Under the pieces are notes generated by a model that saw nothing but the letters and a program-made list of their open reading frames with translations, ran no database searches and had not been told where the DNA came from. A program made the position numbers and the translations under genes. Source: Oncomelania hupensis (lineage: Eukaryota; Mollusca; Gastropoda; Littorinimorpha; Pomatiopsidae). From it: DNA of 64,000 nt. The stretch covers positions 1 through 64,000 of the forward strand of contig JBAHVR010000218.1 in NCBI GenBank assembly GCA_036898135.1, read 5' to 3'. Below, piece by piece: positions 42,682 through 53,364 of this stretch. Numbering within the stretch: the stretch's first letter is position 1; each line of letters starts with the position of its first letter.

Positions 42682-44882
42682 CTATCCTATCCTATCCAGT
42701 CCCGTAACCCGGAGGTCGTAGGGGCACCACAGATGATCGTTTAACCAGCATACTCCATCTTTCTCTGTCCTCAGCAGCCCTAATGGCTTCGCTCGTGTCA
42801 AACCAGTCCATTCTCCAATGTTGTCCTCCCACCTCTTTTTCGGTCTCTCTTTTCTTCTACCTCCTTGCACTGTGCCTTGCAGAATAGTCTTTGCAAGGAC
42901 TGATGATCTGGTGACGTGGCCGTACCATCGGAGGTTCCGTTTTTTCACCACTGTTAGCAGGTCATCGTGTTGTCCAATGGCTTGTGTGATGGTCTGGCGG
43001 ACTTCGTCGTTGATGATGGTTTGGGTACAGGAAATGCCCAGAAGTCTTCTGTAGCACCTCATCTCCATGCTTTGTATTCTTCGTTGGAGATCTGCTGTGA
43101 GGGTCCATGCTTCGCAAGCATATAGGAAGATGGAGATGACAAGGGAGAGCACCAGTCTTACTTTGGAATGTAGACAGACGGTCCTGTCTTTCCAAATGGG
43201 CTTCAACCTTGTCAGGGCAGCAGTTGTTGGTGCGATCCTGGAGAGGACTTCCTGTCGGGACCCATTGTCTGATACAATGGCTCCTAAATATTTGAAGCTA
43301 TGCACTGTGTTGAGGGATTGGCCTTGGACTTTGATGTTCGTGTTGATGCCATTGTTGTTGTTGGTCATCATTTTGGTCTTCTCTGCACTTATTTCCATTC
43401 CATAGGCTCTGGAGGTGGTGTCAAGCCTCTGTACCAGCTGTTTAAGTTCTTGTTCCTCTCCAGCCAATCCATCAATGTCATCCGCAAAACGAAGATTGGA
43501 GATTGCTCTACCCCCTATGCTGACTGTGCCTTTATGATCTGCAAGAGCATCTGACATGATGCGCTCTAGGAAGATGTTGAAGAGTGTTGGAGAGAGTAGG
43601 CATCCTTGACGCATACCGATTGTTGTTCTGAACCAGTTTCCCGATGACGCTGTTGTGGAGGACTGCACTGGTAGCCTTGTCATACAGGCTTTTGATGACT
43701 TCAATAATTTTAGTGCTGATGTTGTACACTTTCATTTTTGCCCATAAAGCTGCATGCCAGACTCGGTCAAACGCCTTCTTGAAGTCTATGAACACATGAT
43801 ATAGATGTTGTTGGTGCTGTAGGTATTTCTCACAGATTATTCTGAGGTTGAAAATCTGCTCAGTGGTACTTCGCCCTGCCATGAATCCTGCTTGTTCTTC
43901 AGCTATGATTTGTTTAGCTTGGGGTTTCAACCTGTTGAGTATTATTTTCAGGAGAACCTTGCTGGGATGGCTGATGAGGCTGATGGTGCGGTAATTTTCA
44001 AACTCCTGAAGGTTACCTTTTTTGGGAAGAGTGATGACAAGCGACTGGGTTCATGGTATAGGCCACTCCCCACTTTGCCAGATCTTGTTACAGATAATGG
44101 TGAGGGCATCAATCATCGCTTCTCCTCCTGCTTGTAGCAGTTCCGCGGGTATGTTGTCCACTCCCGCTGACTTCCCTTTCTTTAGCGATTGCACTGCTGC
44201 CTCAACTTCTACCCGGAGAATTGGGAGGATTTCTTCTTCTTCTCTGTTCTCGGGACATGCTAGAACTGATGGGTCTCCATTTGGTGTATGGTTGTAAAGA
44301 TCAGAGCAGTACTCAGTCCATCTGTCCAAGACTTCTTGTTCTTCTGTAAGGCATATGCCAGACTTGCTTTGGATCGTGGAGACTTTGGGCTGTTTGACAC
44401 TTGTCAGCCGCTTCACAGTCTGGTAGGCCTTCTTGTTGTTGTTCTTGTTCAGACTGTTCTCTATTTCCTGGCATTGATCTTCTATCCAGTTCTCCTTTGC
44501 TGTGCGAATGCCTTTTCGGATGTCATTGCTGATTTTTAGGTAGACGTCAGCTCCCTGTGAGGTGTTCTTTTTCTTTTTTTATCTGTCTTCGTTTATCACA
44601 CAGATACAAAAGTTCAAGTGTGATCCACGGCTTGTTCTTTGGTCGGTGCTTGCCAAGGATCTCAGTGGCGGCATATGTCACAGCCGAATTGAAGGTGGTG
44701 GTCATGGTGTTGACATCTACTTCACCAGCCCCCAAAATTAGCAGTGGTGCAAATTTTTCTCCAATTGTGGCCTGAAATAGTTCTGCCACCTCCGGGTCTT
44801 GCAGTTTGTCCAGGTAGAACTTCAGTCCAGTGCACTTTGCTGTATTTACTCTCTTCAAGTGGAGCCGGAAAGACATCATCAT
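42682..44882 (-). pseudogene. RTE-like reverse transcriptase, copy 3, broken
   Basis: Frames 44882-44547, 44416-44051, 43930-43532 and 43704-42682 together cover the linker, RT and C-terminus seen in copy 1. Recognisable: FIDFKKAFDRVWH, RQGCLLSPTLF, the catalytic FADD, and a decayed RRKERPKKRWEDN block. Multiple indels; no product expected. Confidence 0.88.
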
Positions 44883-45808
44883 GAGATCGTGGTCACTTCC
44901 GATGTCTGCTCCTGGAAAGTGCGTGTCCTGCCAATGTTGATGCTTGATCTGAAGCGTTTCTTGACCATGATGTAGTCTATTTGGTTGTGATGCTCACCGC
45001 CGGGACTGTGCCATGTCCATCGTCTGGAGTTTTTGTGGAGACCAAGCGTGTTTGCCAGTACCAGATTGTTGTATCTGGCAAACTCCAAGAGTCTCCGACC
45101 CCTGCCATTTGTCTCGTTGTTGCAGTGGGGTCCACATGTGTCTCCCCAGTTGTGGTGCGCATCTTGGCCATTCTTGGCATTCCAGTCGCCTTGCACTATG
45201 ACTATGTCGTTCTTCGGCACTTGGTCAAGGACCGCCTTTAGATTTTCATAAAAATCCTCCACTTCGCTGTTGTCATAGTCTGATGTTGGGGCATAGGCCT
45301 GGATGATGGTGATGTTGAAAGGGGCTGCTCTCAGGCGTATGGTAATGAGTCTACTGGAGACTGGGCGGCAACCCATGACAGTTGCTAGAATGTTCTTGTG
45401 GACCAAGAATCCAACGCCGTGTTCGTGCCTGTCATCTCTACCGCTGAAAAAGAGCTTGTGGCCTTTGTCGGTCGTTGTTTCACCTAGGCCTTTCGAACGC
45501 AGTTCGCTGATGCCTAGAACGTTCCATCGATAGTGGTCCAACTCGTGGGCCAATTCTTCTAATTTTCCTTCCGCAGTTAGGGTCCTGACATTCCAGGTTC
45601 CTATGACGATGTTGTTTCTCGCGCGGATCTTGCTAAATTGTCCATCAGTAGCATAATTAACACCTCCGTCCTGGTGGCCAACGGAAGGCGCGGTCCTTGA
45701 GCCGGGCGACGACCGATCCGGTATGGAATTATTGAATTGTGTCATCATGTAGTGTGTCTTGGGCAAAAAAGACCCGGCGGTACCCAATCCTCTCCAGGCT
45801 TTTGCCAC
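44879..45808 (-). pseudogene. RTE-like endonuclease domain, copy 3
   Basis: 309 codons. Full EEP N-terminus is present here: IVIGTWNVRTL (about residue 69), ELDHYRWNVLGISELR, GVGFLVHKN, AYAPTSDYD, GDWNAKNGQD, QIDYIMV. The final SDHD block is lost to a frameshift at about 44880-44900 and continues in the next frame. A possible upstream in-frame stretch (45950-45729) may be 5' UTR or N-terminus. Confidence 0.85.
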
Positions 45809-46100
45809 AGCCGAAATCCACGAATACAGTGTGGCTCGCCTTGGCCCTGAGCACGTGGTCGTTGAACCTGTAGTAACGTGAGGTTCCTCCGCCCTGGCCG
45901 GTGACTTCTGTGTAGAAGACTTTCGCCCAGTGATGCCGTGCTAACATCACCCCCTGTTAGTCGCCTCTTACGACACGCCGGGAAACGTTGGGTCTATTCT
46001 ATTTATTGCCCGAACCCACGGGGCATGATTGTTTTGTAAAATTTAATTAAAACTTAATTTAAAAAGATTTCCACACCTGCCATTAGCTGGCAAATGCCTA

Positions 46101-46118
46101 TTTCCGGATGTGACGTCG
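46101..46118 (+). promoter_or_regulatory. ETS + CRE-like promoter of THAP gene
   Basis: tttccggatg (ETS core, 46101-46110) directly followed by tgacgtcg (CRE-like, 46111-46118), 22 bp before the first ATG at 46140. Same pair of motifs as in front of putative gene A. Confidence 0.45.
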
Positions 46119-46139
46119 AGTACCGTACTGCGCTTCAAT

Positions 46140-46512
46140 ATGGCTACTAGCGAAGATGTAAACAGTGATTTTCCACAGCCTAAACGTCAACGAATCAATC
46201 CAACTTCTCGGGGCTTGTATTGTGCGGATTTTCACTACACACATTTCCCTCTGACGAAACCAATCGAGGTAAATGGATACAATTTGTTAAGACCTGCAGG
46301 GAGGATTTCGGACCAAAACATGGAACACCCAGCAAATACTCGGCTATTTGCCATCACCATTTCGACAAAAACTGCTATCCGGCAAGCTTTTGGCTGAAGC
46401 AGAGCTTTGGTATAAATACAAAAAGATTTCTCATTCCCGGATCCATCCCCACCATCCAGAAGCCTCATCGTGGTGACTCCATCAGTACTACTAGTACTTT
46501 TCATGATAGGCC

Positions 46513-46568
<56 letters not shown>

Positions 46569-46813
46569 CTGTTACTAGTACTAGTAGTCATGAGACTCCT
46601 GTCAGTGTCACCCTTGATGATGTTATTGATAGTCATAAACATACCGCCATCTTGTCTGTTACAACAAATGCCACAACGACAGTGACACACTCTGTATATT
46701 CGCATAACACTACTAGTACAGTGACATCAGTGAAGACACCTGTTTGTTCAGTGTCATTGTTGAAAGGTGTCAGCAAAGTGAGGGGGGCATATCAGAAAAG
46801 AGAACGGCAAAGA
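46140..46813 (+). pseudogene. THAP-domain gene, exon 1 (frameshifted)
   Basis: THAP domains are C2CH zinc-dependent DNA-binding domains. From 46223 the frame reads CGFSLHTFPSDETNRGKW, IQFVKTCREDFGPKH, then SAICHHHFDKNCY and LIPGSIPTI: the THAP landmarks (F..FP, Trp, C..HF, terminal P..). The first ATG (46140, MATSEDVNSDF) is in another frame, so a 1-2-bp shift near 46215-46225 removes or hides the first zinc cysteine. A run of 18 serines follows (46513-46567), then the exon ends ERQR at donor gtaagta (46814). Could be a pseudogene, an assembly error, or an exon with an unrecognised upstream splice. Confidence 0.65.
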
Positions 46814-46831
46814 GTAAGTATGCCTATTTAA

Positions 46832-47500
46832 AAGATATTCTTGATTTTTTCTTTTCTTTTTTTTCTTTTCATTTTTATTGGCGGGAGGGGGGAAGCGCAA
46901 TTAGTCTAGATTTTGGACCTAGAGTAATACATATAGTGAAATACATTGTGGACTGATTCCAACACTGACACTTAGTTATAATGCTAAGTAACAAAAGAAA
47001 TAATCTACTAATTAGCACATGAAGTGTAATTTTCAGATTCAAAGCTTATTTTCAATTAAAATTGTTTTTGCCTGTCTCCAGTTACAGAACAAAAAGTAAA
47101 ACTAAGGCTAACTTATTATTATATTAAAAACAAAAAGAATAAAATTTATAATTAAAAAAAACAACCTGCTGTAAATAACACAGTTGATTTACTTAATCTA
47201 AGTTATCAAATAATAAAATTATACAATTGATATCTAAACGTAAAATTCGATTGTATTTATATTATTATAATGACATTAATATTTAAAAAAAATGGATAGA
47301 TGGTCTTAAATTCCTAATGATGTTGATAAAATGTAACAGTACATTATTTTATTTGTAAAAAAAAAAAAAAACAAGAAAAAAAAGAAAAGAATAATTCATT
47401 CATCACTTCAACCTTCAGTGCCATTGTTAAATTTAATAAAGATTTTATTGCATTGTATTTCATTAATTTTATTTTTATTTATAAATATCAGATTTTTCAA
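46832..47500. other. THAP gene intron 1
   Basis: AT-rich intron with poly-A and poly-T runs; no other feature. Confidence 0.5.
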
Positions 47501-47524
47501 ATAAGTTTATGTTTTTTTTCTTAG

Positions 47525-47695
47525 ATTATTAATGAGCTTTTGGCTTAAAATGAGACAACCTTGGCAAGTGACAGTGAAGTGGTTGCCACAGAAGAAAGTT
47601 GTCAGGCGGCACTCACTTCTGATGATGATGATGATGTCGGTCACAAAAAAGCAACACAAGTTAACAGCAGTTGCCAAACAGAAAACTTGTGTCAA
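47525..47695 (+). pseudogene. THAP gene, exon 2
   Basis: Acceptor gttttttttcttag, donor gtatgc, 171 nt, phase 0 to 0. Encodes IINELLA, an in-frame TAA (47546-47548), then NETTLASDSEVVATEESC and TSDDDDDVGHKKATQV. Using a weaker acceptor ending at 47554 would skip the stop and keep the frame, so the exon may still be functional. Confidence 0.5.
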
Positions 47696-47880
47696 GTATG
47701 CTTAATTGCTTTCCATTTTATGATTTTATTTTAATTTATTGTAAATTTAATAGTTAGTCTGTATACATATCAGTATATAACTTACAGTTTTTTCAATATA
47801 AGCAGTGTTTTGATTATGTTGTATTGTACTAAATGTGTATAGCAATATTTTAAAATAAAGTTGTTGTTTTTCTGCTGCAG

Positions 47881-47926
47881 AAGAGAAACAAATATGTACA
47901 TGTTCAACCAGAAACCAGTGAAAAAT
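47881..47926 (+). CDS. THAP gene, exon 3
   Basis: 46-nt exon after acceptor tgtttttctgctgcag, before donor gtaagc; phase 0 to 1; encodes KRNKYVHVQPETSEK. Confidence 0.5.
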
Positions 47927-47949
47927 GTAAGCAGCAATTGACTGCTTTG

Positions 47950-47955
47950 CAGTTG

Positions 47956-48031
<76 letters not shown>

Positions 48032-48775
48032 GAATAATAATAATAATAATAATAACGGATTTTTATATAGCAGGTACTCCAGCCTATGACCAGACTCACC
48101 ACGCTTTACATAGTCATTACATATAAATACATGCACTCGATGAAACATCACTTTTGCTACAATACACCAAAAGACGGGACAGTAAAGGTACAGACCATTT
48201 ACAACTATGTACATAAATTACAAAAAAGACAAAAATATACTATTTACAACTATGTACACAAATGACAAAAAAGAGAATAGCAAAAACTTATTCACAGCTA
48301 TTTATATGCCCGGTTAGGCCCAGGAAGAAAAACAGTATAAATATTTACAACCGTTTATACACTTACGGATCAGACATAGACAAAAGATGAGAGAATGGCA
48401 GCGGGATACAAATCAATCTGAATAATGCAGTTTGAAGAGGTGGCTTTTGAGGGCCTTTTTGACTGCTTGTGTTGATTGTATGTTGCGGATATGGGAGGGA
48501 AGGGAATTCCACTGCTTAGGTGCGGAGTAAGCGAATGCACGTTGGCCGTATGTCTTAGTGCGGGTGACAGGAACCTTGAGTGTGCGAGTGTCAGCAGAAA
48601 ATCTTAAAGTGCGTGAAGGGGAGTAGACAGACAGTAGATCAGCAAGGTAGGAAGGACAAGAATCTGTGAAGAAGTTGTGACAGAGAACAGAGAGTTTGTA
48701 CTCTATGCGTGCTTGCACAGGAAACCAGTGAAGGGAATGTAGTAGAGGTGTGATGTGATCGCGTTTCTACTAGAT
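47950..48775 (-). mobile_element. LINE 3' fragment in THAP intron, (TTA)n tail
   Basis: Minus-strand LINE end: RT C-terminal ORF (48718-48413) with RIEYKLSVLCHNFFTDSCP and APKQWNSLPSHIRNIQS, a 3' UTR, then (TTA)n (47955-48057). Jockey/CR1-group style. The microsatellite is its tail. Target duplication not found. Confidence 0.8.
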
Positions 48776-49105
48776 TAAGTGATGTATACAGTATCATTTG
48801 TATTTATTTAGTACTAAATTACACTTACATAAGAAAAAAAAACTATGTAAAAAAACAAAACAGCAATGAATTGAATGTATTTACTTTGTAAAAGTTTGTA
48901 ATTTACTGAGTACTGTTTAATTAAAAAACTTTTGCCTCTAGTCTAATAAGAAAATTACTTAATTCAATAGCAAATCATAAGCATTTGTCTAATCCCTATC
49001 TAATATATTTGATTTATTAAATTTTGTAATGATTATTTGAATAACTTAGTTGATTTTAGTGTAAAGTTCACTGAACTCAGATTTATTGATAATAAATGTT
49101 TACAG

Positions 49106-49343
49106 GTGTGCAGTGTTATGATATCAAAGTTCCCAAACCAAGGATGAAAAATATAGCAACGCAGTGTTTTACTGAATCTAAAAGAAAAGGCACTGGAGAG
49201 CCAAACCTGGAAGTGGAAATACAGTTGGGAAGAAATATCGATGAATGCAGGGATTCCGAATCTGAAGAAGACGAAAAAGTACTGGATGATGAATACATCC
49301 CCTCAGATGACCATTTTAGCTCAACTGATTACGAAGTGGACAG
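49106..49343 (+). CDS. THAP gene, exon 4
   Basis: 238-nt exon, acceptor aataaatgtttacag, donor gtatgt, entered in phase 1. Encodes VQCYDIKVPKPRMKN, IATQCFTESKRKG and an acidic stretch (ECRDSESEEDEK, DDEYIPSDDHF). VQC/TQC motifs and acidic linkers are common in invertebrate THAP-associated proteins. Exits in phase 2. Confidence 0.55.
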
Positions 49344-49455
49344 GTATGTTTAAATTTTTAAAGTTTCCAACTGATATTTTTTAAATTGCTTATTATTTCT
49401 ATTTTATTTGTTTATTTATTTTTTGTATGTGTGTGTGCAATTTCTTTTTCTCCAG

Positions 49456-49462
49456 CAAATAA
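49456..49462 (+). CDS. THAP gene, possible last exon
   Basis: A strong acceptor (tgcaatttctttttctccag) at 49455 would add Ser-Lys and a stop TAA (49460-49462) in the right phase. The protein would then end EVDSK. Tentative. Confidence 0.3.
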
Positions 49463-49469
49463 ATTAAAT

Positions 49470-50160
49470 TTTAAAAAAATGTCAATTACACCACGTTTAG
49501 GGCGTTTTATAGTACAGTAACCCACTGATGCATGTAGTAGGCTATATATTGTATTAATGTGATACCAAAGTACGTGGTGGTCTAATGGTTAGCACATTGA
49601 ACCAGTAAACGCTTGGTGAGTTTAATAATGCATTGAGAGGTTTGATATATAGATTTACACTACCATCACATTATTGTTTACGAACATAGATACATTCACC
49701 TTTTCAGCAAAATCACTGGTTGGAAAAAAGGGGCTAGAACTAGAAAGGGTATACATTTTTTCGAACACACACGCACCCACACACACACACAATTGAACCA
49801 ATGAATCAATTAATCCAAATATCTATTAATCAACCATAACGTCAATCCATCTGACCATCAACCTGATATTGGCCTGACAGAAGTAACAACGTGGAATCTG
49901 TGATGTTGAGGCCTGACTAAAAACTGATGAACTAACTAGTTAGTCTCTGAGAACTTAGGACAATTCAAGCCCACAAATCAGTATTACCTCAATGGAGAAT
50001 GTTCACAGTACATTGTAAGCAAGAAATAAAACATAAAAGACAAACTGTAACATCATCCACACAAATTCACATGAATCAAAGCGTGGAATCACCCTCCTTA
50101 TCCAATAACGCAAACAAAATACATCATCTTTCATCCGTTGATGGAGAATTTCTCACCTTC
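49470..50160. other. Intronic/intergenic spacer
   Basis: No gene recognised. A weak tRNA A-box-like sequence at about 49573-49600 was rejected as a tRNA. Confidence 0.5.
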
Positions 50161-50170
50161 TGCACACCAA

Positions 50171-50222
<52 letters not shown>
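50171..50222. repeat. (CA)n microsatellite
   Basis: About 25 CA units. Confidence 0.97.
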
Positions 50223-50224
<2 letters not shown>

Positions 50225-50509
50225 AGTTAAAGCAATTCTGGATTACTATAAAAGTCTGCATTTTTTCACAAAACGTATGGGTGCAGTTTTCTTCACAATG
50301 TACGGTAACAGCATAACGACTACTCTACCAATACACAAGTCACATTATTTTGACACAGAATTATCACCATTGCAGAAATCATATCTTAGAACGGCAGTAA
50401 GATCCATTTCACAGGAGGCAAATCAGACATGGTTGGGTTTAGGGTTAGGATTAGTTAACAAACTAACCGCAACACATAAAATAAAATAAAAACCCTTTAC
50501 CACCAGATC

Positions 50510-50821
50510 CCTTTTTTGCACCCTTTTGATGGGGTGTCGGATAGCGCAGTGGTTGGAGCACTCGCTACTGTGTCGCAAGTTAAGCACCGTCCAGTGCTGT
50601 TAGCACTTGGATGGGTGACCGCAAACCGTGAAGCGACAAATAACAACGCCCCCAGTTGACTCAACTGTGACTGAGTACCTACTCTCTTAAGGGTGGGGAA
50701 GGTAAAGCAGCGAGGGAGAGAGATGGGCACCACCCTCATTACGCTGGCCCAAGATAAGTGTGATCTGCAACATCACGCTCCCCTACGGCCACAGGCTATG
50801 GGACCACCTTTACCACCACCA
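50510..50821 (+). mobile_element. SINE with tRNA-like and 5S rRNA-like promoter parts, 16-bp TSD
   Basis: Flanked by cctttaccaccagatc (50494-50509 and 50822-50837). The head has a tRNA-like A-box region, ggatagcgcagtggttggag (50539-50558), followed by a clear 5S rRNA-like internal promoter: aagttaagcaccgtc (box A) and gttagcacttggatgggtga (box C), 50578-50618. The body (50640-50800) is not recognised and may be a conserved SINE core domain. The tail is (CCTTTACCACCA)n-like and resembles the target. No ORF. Confidence 0.8.
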
Positions 50822-50831
50822 CCTTTACCAC

Positions 50832-50969
50832 CAGATCTTGGTTTGACATGATCATCACCATCATCAACACCATCATTATCATCAACATCATCACCTTCTG
50901 GACATGGCTTAGGCATGGGTACAATCTCCTGACAAGTCACCTCCATCCGGTTAATCCCTTCTTTATACA
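50832..50969 (-). CDS. Putative host gene C, extracellular stem exon
   Basis: Acceptor atctttattttcag; entered in phase 1 from the exon at 51808. Encodes VYKEGINRMEVTCQEIV and PMPKPCPEGDD, then an Asp-rich linker (DDNDGVDDGDDHV) and KPRS. The donor is probably the gtggta at 50831-50826, inside the SINE target duplication; this gives exit phase 1, matching the membrane exon. Two cysteines suggest a disulfide in the preceding domain. Confidence 0.55.
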
Positions 50970-50999
50970 CTGAAAATAAAGATGTCAAATATGGACTTC

Positions 51000-51800
51000 A
51001 TCTCCAAATGAATGAATAACTAATTAAATTGTCATCATCATCATCACTTTCTCTCATAGCTTCTCTTTCCTCTTTCCAAGCTTCCTCTCTTCCTTGTGGC
51101 TTTCCTGTCCCAGTTATTGACAGAGCCAACTACCTACCCACAAGCCAGTTGGAAACATTAACCAATCTCAAATCTGTTAAAATTTACTTTAGTCCATTAC
51201 TCTGCTTTATAGTTTGATCGCAAATTAGTGTATACCCCCAAAATGACATTAGCTGTGTCACAGAATGAGCTAAACCTCACCCGATTTTCCATGCGCGCGC
51301 GTTACCCACACACGGGTGTGTCAAGATAGTTAGTGTTTGGCTAAGCCCAGTCTGAGAGACAGTGAAACGCTGCTACGCGTTTGCTTCAATATCAATCTTA
51401 AGAGAAAAAGTTAAATACTGGGAAAACTTGTCACTTTTTGACTAACATTTGTCGACCCTGTGACCATGACCTTGAAGTTAAGTCGTTCATTCACTGCTCA
51501 TTTTTGAGGTCTCTTGGGTATACACCATCCTGCCAAGTTTGCTTGCGATGGATGACATAGGATCTGAGTACTTAGCCACTTTAAACGTTTTGCACAGACT
51601 GACGGCGGACGGACCAACGGACAGACAGACAAAACATTTTCTTCTATTAAACATCATTTTTAAGACTATTTTAGGACTCATCTTGCACATATTTGTAAAA
51701 TATCAGGAGAGAACAAAAAGTGGGGCGTGAACATATACTCACATTGCTGCACGCCTGTGAATCAATAAATAAGTAATACAAATAAGTAAATAATAGAGAA
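51000..51800. other. Intron with dispersed repeat
   Basis: Between exons of putative gene C. Around 51390-51640 lies a dispersed-repeat-like sequence of a type widespread in molluscs (cctgtgaccatgaccttgaa ... ggacggaccaacggacagac). No coding potential. Confidence 0.45.
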
Positions 51801-51807
51801 GCCAAAC

Positions 51808-51976
51808 CTTCATGGATTTCAATCCATACAGCAGTTGGGTAGGTGGCTGGAGTCACTGACAGCAAGGAGAGGGTGATTTCGTCGCTTTTCTCCGTGGAGT
51901 GTATACTACCCAGGCCGTACAAAGCCTCTTGTCCCTTGCACTTAATCTCTCTCACTGTCCTGTGGCCAGCATCCAA
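51808..51976 (-). CDS. Putative host gene C, extracellular domain exon
   Basis: 169-nt exon, acceptor ttttttttggttcag, donor gtttgg, phase 0 to 1. Encodes LDAGHRTVREIKCKGQEALY, GLGSIHSTEKS, DEITLSLLSVTPATYPTAVW, IEIHE. Alternating pattern suggests beta strands of a sandwich fold. The gene must continue upstream, outside what I could recognise. Confidence 0.6.
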
Positions 51977-52094
51977 CTGAACCAAAAAAAAATAGTAGTC
52001 ATAAAGTAAAAATAACAATAAAAAAAAGAAAAGAAATAACTATAATAAGAAAAATACTAACAATAATAATGGATACTGTAACGCCTTATATTTG

Positions 52095-52165
52095 TAATGT
52101 AAATATACAATGCAATACAATACAATGCAATACAATACAAAATAATACAATACAATACAATACGG
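52095..52165. repeat. (CAATA)n-type microsatellite
   Basis: Repeats of caatacaatg/caatacaaat type. Confidence 0.85.
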
Positions 52166-52309
52166 CTTTATTTGTCTCACATGGAGTAACTATAATGGCA
52201 GCAGCACTGAAGTATTTACAAATGTATCATGTACAGAGAGAGAGAGAAAAAAAAGGTTCAGTTTGTAAAAATTGTGGTTTATTTTCCATGCTTTTGTTTA
52301 TTTAAATGT

Positions 52310-53360
52310 GACGCAAATGGCTTGTAAATGGCTTGTACATAATTCCTTGGATGGTGATAAAGATTTGTTGAATTAATTATTCCTAAATCAGACTCAAAGC
52401 TCAGCAATCTGTAACTAACATACACGCTCACACTTCACACGCACGCACCCACACACACCCACACACAAATTATACCTAACTATAAGACCCTGCACCATGC
52501 CCATCCTCACTTCTTATATAAGCCCCTCCCCAAAAATGTAACATTTAAATGCTACAACAACTACAACAGCGCACACACATTAGCTGTAGGAGATTACAAG
52601 TTGCTTGCACTGCTGCTCACAGATTAATGCGCCTGTACTAGAATCCGAAAAAAAATTGCAGAACCATTTAAGCTGCACTAAATGATGAGCCTCGGGCTTC
52701 TGTGAATGGGTGTAATAAAGAACACAAAGATCAGATGGAACAGAGTTCCACTGTAAAAGGAGCACATATTGAGAAGGATCTTTAACTATAGGATTTGAGA
52801 GCGCATCGAGGAACAGAGGAGAGAGGCCTCCTGGCAATGAAGGGCTCACAAGCATGATCAACTAACTGCTTAGTAGATTTTAAAAAATCTGCCTGTGTCG
52901 GGATGTTTTAGTATTTTCAGATGTACCTGGTAAACTATAATACTCTAAAACCGTCCGGTGGGGGTAGAGAGGAGGGGGATTTTAGAACAAGTCAAATGTC
53001 AGTCTGTCCGTATGTCAATCGTTTGGTCAATCTGTTGGATGAAATATCTCAAGAACCACAGAACGGATGTTGACCAAACTTCGTAGGAACATTACAGAAG
53101 TCGGCGGCGTGCCTTCCGTGCAATTATTTGCTCTACAGGAAAGGTCATTTTGTTGCTAAACAGGTTTGGTTCAATATCTAAAAAACGGTTGAAGCGATTT
53201 TGTTGAGCTTTAAAATAGATGTACTTCAAATTGTGGGCCATCAAATCATGAACCATCCTTCAGTGACAGTCTGGTTGTCGGTCGGTCGATCAGTCAGTCC
53301 GTTGCTCGAAATTTCACTTTATTGTGCCAAATCTCCAGAATAACTTAACCGAAATTCGTC
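52310..53360. other. Spacer with possible old repeats
   Basis: No gene supported. 52975-53340 contains sequence with repeated gtctgtccg/gtcggtcgat motifs and phrases such as tgaaatatctcaagaacc typical of dispersed invertebrate repeats. Confidence 0.4.
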
Positions 53361-53364
53361 ATTT

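Larger units (their letters stand above)
42679..46026 (-). mobile_element. RTE-like LINE, copy 3, near full length but decayed
   Basis: About 3.35 kb on the minus strand, from a 5' region beginning near 46026 (ccccgtgggttcgggc) through endonuclease and RT to a tail of GGATA units (plus-strand cctatcctatcctatcc). The length matches a full RTE element. At least four frameshifts break the ORF. I could not find an unambiguous target-site duplication. It lies in an intron of putative gene C, same strand. Confidence 0.88.

Noticed and set aside
42660..46040. Target-site duplication of RTE copy 3
   Set aside because: Both flanks are A/T-rich and no exact direct repeat next to the tail and the 5' end could be matched.
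49570..49620. Possible tRNA gene (ggtggtctaatggttagcac)
   Set aside because: A-box-like start but no B box or cloverleaf; at most an old SINE trace.
52580..52861. 93-codon minus-strand ORF with a QWNSVPSDL string
   Set aside because: The string resembles LINE C-termini but the rest does not; too weak to annotate.
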